A stretch of 10,528 bases of DNA from Candidatus Woesebacteria bacterium. Its GTDB lineage: Bacteria > Patescibacteriota > Microgenomatia > UBA8517. The translations under genes and the position numbers were made by a program. The notes under the pieces are model-generated. The model saw only the letters and a program-made list of their open reading frames with translations. It ran no database searches and was not told where the DNA came from. Positions 6,565-10,528 of this stretch are shown here, piece by piece. The stretch is taken from NCBI GenBank assembly GCA_027327685.1, contig DAHVYL010000013.1, positions 1 through 10,528 on the forward strand. Direction: 5' to 3'. How positions within the stretch are numbered: position 1 is the first letter of the stretch; each line of letters opens with the position of its first letter.

Positions 6565-8559
6565 ATGGCAGAGCCTTCCATTCTAATTCCAAAAATTGAC
6601 GTAACTCAAAATGTCCCTGTGGAACAAAAAGCAGTCGACAATAACGATAAGGCCCAAGAAATTATTAAGGAAAAAAAGCCAAGAAAAACCTGGGTCAAAG
6701 TGGCCTTTTCCTTATTGGTTTTGGTATTGGTTATTCTGGTTTTCAACATTATCTCCGGATTTTTGATCTATGGGAAAGTTAATAAGTTGATGGACAGTTC
6801 AAAAGTGCTTATGCAGGCTGCTCAGTCCCAGGATTTGGCACAGATAAAAAACGAGATTGGTAACACCAAAAAATCCCTTAACGGTCTTGCCGCTTCCTAC
6901 AAATTGGTAGCCTGGGAAAAGTTTTTGCCCTTTGTCGGGGCATATATTTCTGACGGGGAGCATGCTATCAGGGCAGGTCAGGCAGGGTTAGACGCCGGAG
7001 AGTCCGTTCTTGATGTAATGGATCCATATGCGGATCTGCTTGGGTTTAAAAACGGCCAGGATGTTTTAGGAGCGAAAACAGGAGAAGAAACCGCTCAGGA
7101 CAGAATTGATTTCATTGTCAAAACAATACCGGACCTGATTCCTCAGATAGACATGATTTCGGGAAAAATGAAAATTGTTCAGGAGGAAATTTCCGGAATA
7201 AACCCTAACCGTTACCCGGATAAAGTCAAGGGGATAGCGGTTAGATCCCAAATTAAAAATATTCAGGATACGGTGAATACCGCCTCCGTCTTTTTGGTTA
7301 ACGGAAAGCCTCTACTGGAATCGATGGAATTTCTTTTGGGTGTTGATGCTCCGAGAACCTATCTGCTTCTTTTCCAAAACGATAAAGAGCTTAGGCCCAC
7401 AGGGGGATTTATGACTGCATATGCAATTTTGAAAATAGATAAGGCGAAAGTAAGTACGGTTACCAGTAATGACATATATTCCCTTGATGCCGTCTATAAA
7501 CCTGCGATTCAGGCACCGGAGCCAATCATAAAATATATAAAAGGACCCTATATACTTTCGCAAAAATGGAGACTTAGAGACATGAATTGGTCACCGGATT
7601 TTGCCGAGAGCATGAAGATTGTCGTTCCGGCAACCGAGAAAGCAGGAGTAACCGGAATTGACGGAGTTATAGCCGTAGATACCCAAGTACTGGTAAATAT
7701 CTTAAATGTAATTGGCCCCATCGGAGTGCCGGGATTTGGAAACTTCAGTACTGAGATTTCTGCCGAGTGTAATTGTCCGCAGGTAATTCACGAGCTTGAG
7801 GCATTCGCAGATGTGGAAGGCCCCATTATTTGGGATCCTTTAACAGGAAAGATTATTCAAAGACCTCCCAACTCCGATAATAGGAAGAAGATTATTGGTC
7901 CTTTAATGAACTCCATTTTGGCAAACGCCTTGGGACAGCCCAAGGAAAAAATCTCACCTCTTCTTCAGGCGGGGTATAAATCCTTGATTGAAAAACACGT
8001 CCTTTTCTATCTTCTTGATGGGAATGTCCAAGAGGCAGTTTCAAATTTCGGACTGGGCGGGGCAATCACCGACTACCAGGGAGATTACTTGCATATCAAT
8101 GATGCCAATCTTGGAGGAAGGAAATCAAATCTCTATGCCTATGAGACGGTTGAGCAAGATATTCAAGTTGCCGGAGACGGAACTGTCACAAAAACGGTAA
8201 CAATCACCTACCAGAATCCGGAAAAACAGGACGGTTGGCTTAACTCCCTTCTTCCGACCTGGGTGAGAGTCTATGTTCCCAAAGGAAGCGAGCTTGTTAC
8301 GTCAGAAGGCCTGGAAACCGCCCAGGCGCCGTATGAAGACTTGGGAAAGACGGTCTTTGCCGGCTTTTTCAAGCTCAGACCGGAAGGTGTTTCAAAAGTC
8401 ACCTTTAAATACAAGTTGCCTTTCAAGGTTTCAAAAGAATATAAGCTTCTGATTCAGAAACAGCCGGGGACTGACGGGTTTTTGTATACCATAAACTTGG
8501 GAAAGCGCACGGAAGAATTTAAGCTGATAACAGATAAAGAAGTTAGAATTGGACTCTAG
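6565..8559 (+). CDS. DUF4012 membrane-anchored extracytoplasmic protein, possible LCP-like glycan ligase
   Basis: This 664-residue protein has a charged cytoplasmic N-terminus (1-43), one transmembrane helix (about 44-69) and a large outer part. Residues 70-260 look helical. The DUF4012 core follows: FQNDKELRPTGGF (270-282), WRLRDMNWSPDF (335-346) and GIDGVIAVDTQVLVNIL with GPIGVPGFG (364-391). From about 510 on the chain is beta-rich (alternating TVTKTVTITY-type strands), like an Ig-like module. The only two cysteines form a C-N-C motif (402, 404). DUF4012 has no established function. The conserved Arg/Asp motifs and the IDGVIAVD...GPI segment resemble, by eye, the layout of LytR-CpsA-Psr ligases that transfer lipid-linked glycopolymers to the wall. 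The position right after the glycan genes fits such a role, but this is inference. The start is fixed by an upstream in-frame stop at 6556. Confidence 0.85.
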   Translation: MAEPSILIPKIDVTQNVPVEQKAVDNNDKAQEIIKEKKPRKTWVKVAFSLLVLVLVILVFNIISGFLIYGKVNKLMDSSKVLMQAAQSQDLAQIKNEIGNTKKSLNGLAASYKLVAWEKFLPFVGAYISDGEHAIRAGQAGLDAGESVLDVMDPYADLLGFKNGQDVLGAKTGEETAQDRIDFIVKTIPDLIPQIDMISGKMKIVQEEISGINPNRYPDKVKGIAVRSQIKNIQDTVNTASVFLVNGKPLLESMEFLLGVDAPRTYLLLFQNDKELRPTGGFMTAYAILKIDKAKVSTVTSNDIYSLDAVYKPAIQAPEPIIKYIKGPYILSQKWRLRDMNWSPDFAESMKIVVPATEKAGVTGIDGVIAVDTQVLVNILNVIGPIGVPGFGNFSTEISAECNCPQVIHELEAFADVEGPIIWDPLTGKIIQRPPNSDNRKKIIGPLMNSILANALGQPKEKISPLLQAGYKSLIEKHVLFYLLDGNVQEAVSNFGLGGAITDYQGDYLHINDANLGGRKSNLYAYETVEQDIQVAGDGTVTKTVTITYQNPEKQDGWLNSLLPTWVRVYVPKGSELVTSEGLETAQAPYEDLGKTVFAGFFKLRPEGVSKVTFKYKLPFKVSKEYKLLIQKQPGTDGFLYTINLGKRTEEFKLITDKEVRIGL

Positions 8560-8560
8560 C

Positions 8561-9106
8561 ATGTCACCCCACGGCTTTATATCCGAAGGTTTTGTTCTGG
8601 CAAGAAGGAATTTCCATGAAGCGGATAGACTTCTTGATATCTACTCCAAAGATAAAGGCAAAATCAGACTCATAGCCAAAGGGATAAGGCGTTTGGGAAG
8701 CCGAAAACGGGGACATCTGGAGATTTTTAGCAAGATTAAGTTTCAGGCTGTTACCGGTAAGGGTTTAGGGATAATAAACGAGGTCGAAACAATTGACGAT
8801 TTTGGATTGATAAGGGGATCCATCAAAAAAGTTTCCCTTGCCTATTATTTTATGGAAGTCTTAGATAAAGCCGTGCATGAAGGCGAGGCAAATATTGAAA
8901 TATACGGCTTTCTTTCAAATTTAATGGAAAAGTTGAAAACTGCAAAAAGACTTAAAGAACTCAGACTGGAATTTGTTACAGGTCTTTTGAGAATACTTGG
9001 TTATTGGCCGAGAGACAAAAAACTTTCTTTCCCGGATGAGAAGCTGGAGGAAGTTTTGGAAAGACAGATTTATTCCAAAAGAGTGGGTAAAAGGGTGTTA
9101 GAATAA
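8561..9106 (+). CDS. recO: RecO, short form (recombination mediator)
   Basis: RecO loads RecA on SSB-coated single strands and anneals DNA in the RecFOR repair pathway. The N-terminal OB-fold is clear: GFISEGFVLARRNFHEADRL, then SKDKGKIRLIAKGIRRLGSR and GHLEIFSKIKF, where RecO proteins have 'E.DRL...GK....AKG.RR..SR'. A helical part follows (VSLAYYFMEVLDK... LRLEFVTGLLRILGY). The protein ends at 181 residues, while typical RecO has about 240, with a C-terminal region that often carries a four-Cys zinc finger. No Cys is present, and the next gene starts 3 nt after the stop, so there is no room for a lost extension. The ATG at 8561 was chosen over an in-frame TTG at 8549; it is one base past the DUF4012 stop and has GGA (8551-8553) upstream. 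The surface-glycan neighbours say nothing about its function. Confidence 0.8.
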   Translation: MSPHGFISEGFVLARRNFHEADRLLDIYSKDKGKIRLIAKGIRRLGSRKRGHLEIFSKIKFQAVTGKGLGIINEVETIDDFGLIRGSIKKVSLAYYFMEVLDKAVHEGEANIEIYGFLSNLMEKLKTAKRLKELRLEFVTGLLRILGYWPRDKKLSFPDEKLEEVLERQIYSKRVGKRVLE

Positions 9107-9109
9107 TAT

Positions 9110-9826
9110 ATGGAGGAAAAAATTCTGAGTGTTTCGAATCTGAAGGTTGAATTTAACAATCACAGAGTTCTTGATGATATTACCTTTGATGTCAAAAGAG
9201 ACTCCACAATGGCAGTGATTGGTCCGAACGGTGCCGGAAAATCGGTACTTTTCAGATCCATCTTGGGGCTTATTGACTATGAAGGAACAGTCGTCTGGGC
9301 CGGGGATGCAAAAATCGGATATGTTCCCCAAAAACTTGCGGTTGATAAAGATCTGCCCCTGACGGTCAGGGAATTTTTGGGTTTTAAAGAGAGTGATCAC
9401 GAAAAAATCCTTGATGTTATGCACTCTGTGGGTTTTTTGAAAGAAGCAGCCCATGTTCATAACGATAGAAGGGTCATGGGAACGCGCCTCGGAGACCTTT
9501 CCGGGGGAGAACTTCAAAGGGTGCTTATTGCCTACGCTCTTTTGGGAAAACCCAATGTTCTTCTTTTTGACGAACCGACAGCCGGAGTGGATGTGGCAGG
9601 GGAGGAAACAGTTTATGGGCTTATCAATAAACTGAAGGAGGATAAAGACCTGACAATTATTTTTATCTCTCATGAACTGGAAATCGTCAGTAAATACGCC
9701 GACGCAGTCCTTTGTCTTAATAAAGAAAAAGTTTGTTTTGGTCCCCCAAATACTGCAATCGATAAAGAAAGTTTGAAAAAAATGTACGGAGAGGAAACCC
9801 ATATATATCACCATCATGACCACTAA
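9110..9826 (+). CDS. Metal ABC transporter ATPase (ZnuC/MntB family)
   Basis: This is the ATP-hydrolysing subunit of a cluster 9 (Zn2+/Mn2+/Fe) importer, acting on the inner membrane face. The 238-residue protein is complete: Walker A GPNGAGKS (38-45), Q-loop Gln74 in YVPQK, signature LSGGELQR (130-137), Walker B VLLFDEPT (150-157) and the H-loop His188 in FISHEL. It ends in a His-rich tail, THIYHHHDH (230-238), which could bind metal. The permease gene starts inside this tail with an 11-nt overlap. The start lies 3 nt after the recO stop with no upstream Shine-Dalgarno sequence. Metal specificity cannot be read from the ATPase, so no symbol is given; the substrate-binding protein is not in the window. 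Confidence 0.9.
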   Translation: MEEKILSVSNLKVEFNNHRVLDDITFDVKRDSTMAVIGPNGAGKSVLFRSILGLIDYEGTVVWAGDAKIGYVPQKLAVDKDLPLTVREFLGFKESDHEKILDVMHSVGFLKEAAHVHNDRRVMGTRLGDLSGGELQRVLIAYALLGKPNVLLFDEPTAGVDVAGEETVYGLINKLKEDKDLTIIFISHELEIVSKYADAVLCLNKEKVCFGPPNTAIDKESLKKMYGEETHIYHHHDH

Positions 9827-10528
9827 CTTATTTTTACTTTTGGCAGTAGGTGCTCTTTCCGGAGCGGTTTCCGGATACCTTGGAAGCTTCATGGTTTTAA
9901 GAAGAATGTCTCTTGTCGGAGATGCTCTTTCCCATGTGGCTTTACCCGGAATAGCGGTTGCCTTGATGATCGGGATTAATCCCATGTTGGGGGCTCTCCT
10001 GGCGCTTGCCTTGGCAGCGGTCGGTATTTGGTATCTTAGCGAACACTCGGAAATTTATCCGGAAGCCTTAGTGGGAATCTTTTTTACTGCCTCACTGGCG
10101 ACGGGCCTTCTTATTACCCCGGAAGTGGAACTTTTGGAAGCTCTTTTTGGGGATATAGATAAAATCGGCCCGATAGACGGCATATTCACTTTGATTGGCG
10201 CGGTGGCAATTTTTGGAGTAACAATGATGGTTTCCAAGAAACTTCTTTTAATGGTTGTTTCAAAGGATTTGGCCAAGTCGCAAAAGATAAAAACATCAAG
10301 AATCGATTTAATTTATTTGCTTTTGGTTTCCGGTGTTGTTGCTTTGGGGGTTAAATTTTTGGGAACCCTTTTAACAGGGGCAATGGTCATAATTCCTGCA
10401 GTCACGGCCAAGAATATTGCTGGAAATATCAAAAGTTATCAAATTCTCTCCATAATTTTGGGAACTCTGGTAACTACTGTCGGAATTATCATTGCCTCAT
10501 ACTTTGAATTCCCTTCATGCCCCACGGT
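9816..10528 (+). CDS. Metal ABC transporter permease (ABC-3/ZnuB family), 3' partial
   Basis: The frame is open from the ATG at 9816 to the window edge, giving 237 residues of a family usually near 270. It forms the membrane channel of the Zn/Mn/Fe importer with the ATPase encoded just upstream. The family motif RRMSLVGDALSHVALPGIA (29-47) is excellent, and FGDI (111-114) and GTLLTGAMVIIPAVTA (183-198) also fit. Several hydrophobic segments are visible, at about residues 5-25, 43-72, 85-101, 121-140, 163-181 and 182-199, with another at 209-230. The start is nested in the codons of the ATPase's His-rich tail, so translation is probably coupled. No internal stop or frameshift is seen. The gene lies beyond the last stop-bounded frame, so it could easily be missed. 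Confidence 0.92.
   Translation, partial: MTTNLFLLLAVGALSGAVSGYLGSFMVLRRMSLVGDALSHVALPGIAVALMIGINPMLGALLALALAAVGIWYLSEHSEIYPEALVGIFFTASLATGLLITPEVELLEALFGDIDKIGPIDGIFTLIGAVAIFGVTMMVSKKLLLMVVSKDLAKSQKIKTSRIDLIYLLLVSGVVALGVKFLGTLLTGAMVIIPAVTAKNIAGNIKSYQILSIILGTLVTTVGIIIASYFEFPSCPT

Noticed and set aside
9112-9125. GGAGG just inside the ABC ATPase gene, which could serve a later CTG/ATT start
   Set aside because: The ATG at 9110 gives the expected N-terminus of the family (MEEKILSVSNL). The motif arises from ATG-GAG-GAA codons and is probably fortuitous.
9098-9985. Long reverse-strand open frame (about 295 codons) opposite the ABC ATPase and permease
   Set aside because: The + strand carries all ABC ATPase and ABC-3 permease motifs. 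The reverse translation shows no family motif and reads as low-information Phe/Lys/Ile-rich sequence, so it is an antisense shadow.

Overview
The window looks like a piece of a Candidate Phyla Radiation (Patescibacteria) genome, most likely from the Microgenomates. This is inferred from gene content: a DUF4012 membrane protein beside a run of glycosyltransferases, a RecO without its usual C-terminal zinc-finger region, a divergent Ham1-like pyrophosphatase, and very tight gene packing. TGA is used as a stop (478-480, 5865-5867), so the code is standard and UGA-recoded lineages such as Gracilibacteria/Absconditabacteria are unlikely. All ten genes lie on the + strand. Neighbours overlap or sit 1-6 nt apart, except for one 42-nt gap at 6523-6564. 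No RNA gene, CRISPR array, insertion sequence or convincing terminator was seen, and no stretch over 300 nt lacks a gene.

Layout. 1-480 is the 3' part of a Ham1/RdgB-like nucleotide pyrophosphatase, visibly more AT-rich than what follows. 477-6522 is a glycan assembly block: a GT4 glycosyltransferase, a GT2 transferase, two more GT4 transferases, a mannose-1-phosphate guanylyltransferase (ManC) and a short PglC-type phosphoglycosyl transferase. 6565-8559 encodes a single-pass DUF4012 protein with a large extracytoplasmic part. 8561-9106 is a short recO. 9110-10528 holds the ATPase and (cut by the window edge) the permease of a Zn/Mn/Fe-type ABC importer.

How the genes work together (inference). 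ManC supplies GDP-mannose. The phosphoglycosyl transferase primes a polyprenyl phosphate on the inner face of the membrane. The four glycosyltransferases then extend the chain, probably with mannose among the sugars. No flippase, polymerase or ABC exporter is in the window. The DUF4012 protein at the end of the block carries motifs arranged somewhat like those of LytR-CpsA-Psr (LCP) glycopolymer ligases, so it is a candidate for attaching the finished glycan to the cell surface. That is the most interesting untested idea here.

Expression appears to rely on translational coupling, because most starts have no Shine-Dalgarno sequence. Two GT4 genes end in the same way: the next gene's ATG is nested 35 nt before the stop, in the TAT-GAA (Tyr-Glu) codons of a matching SW-x-KM...YE C-terminus.
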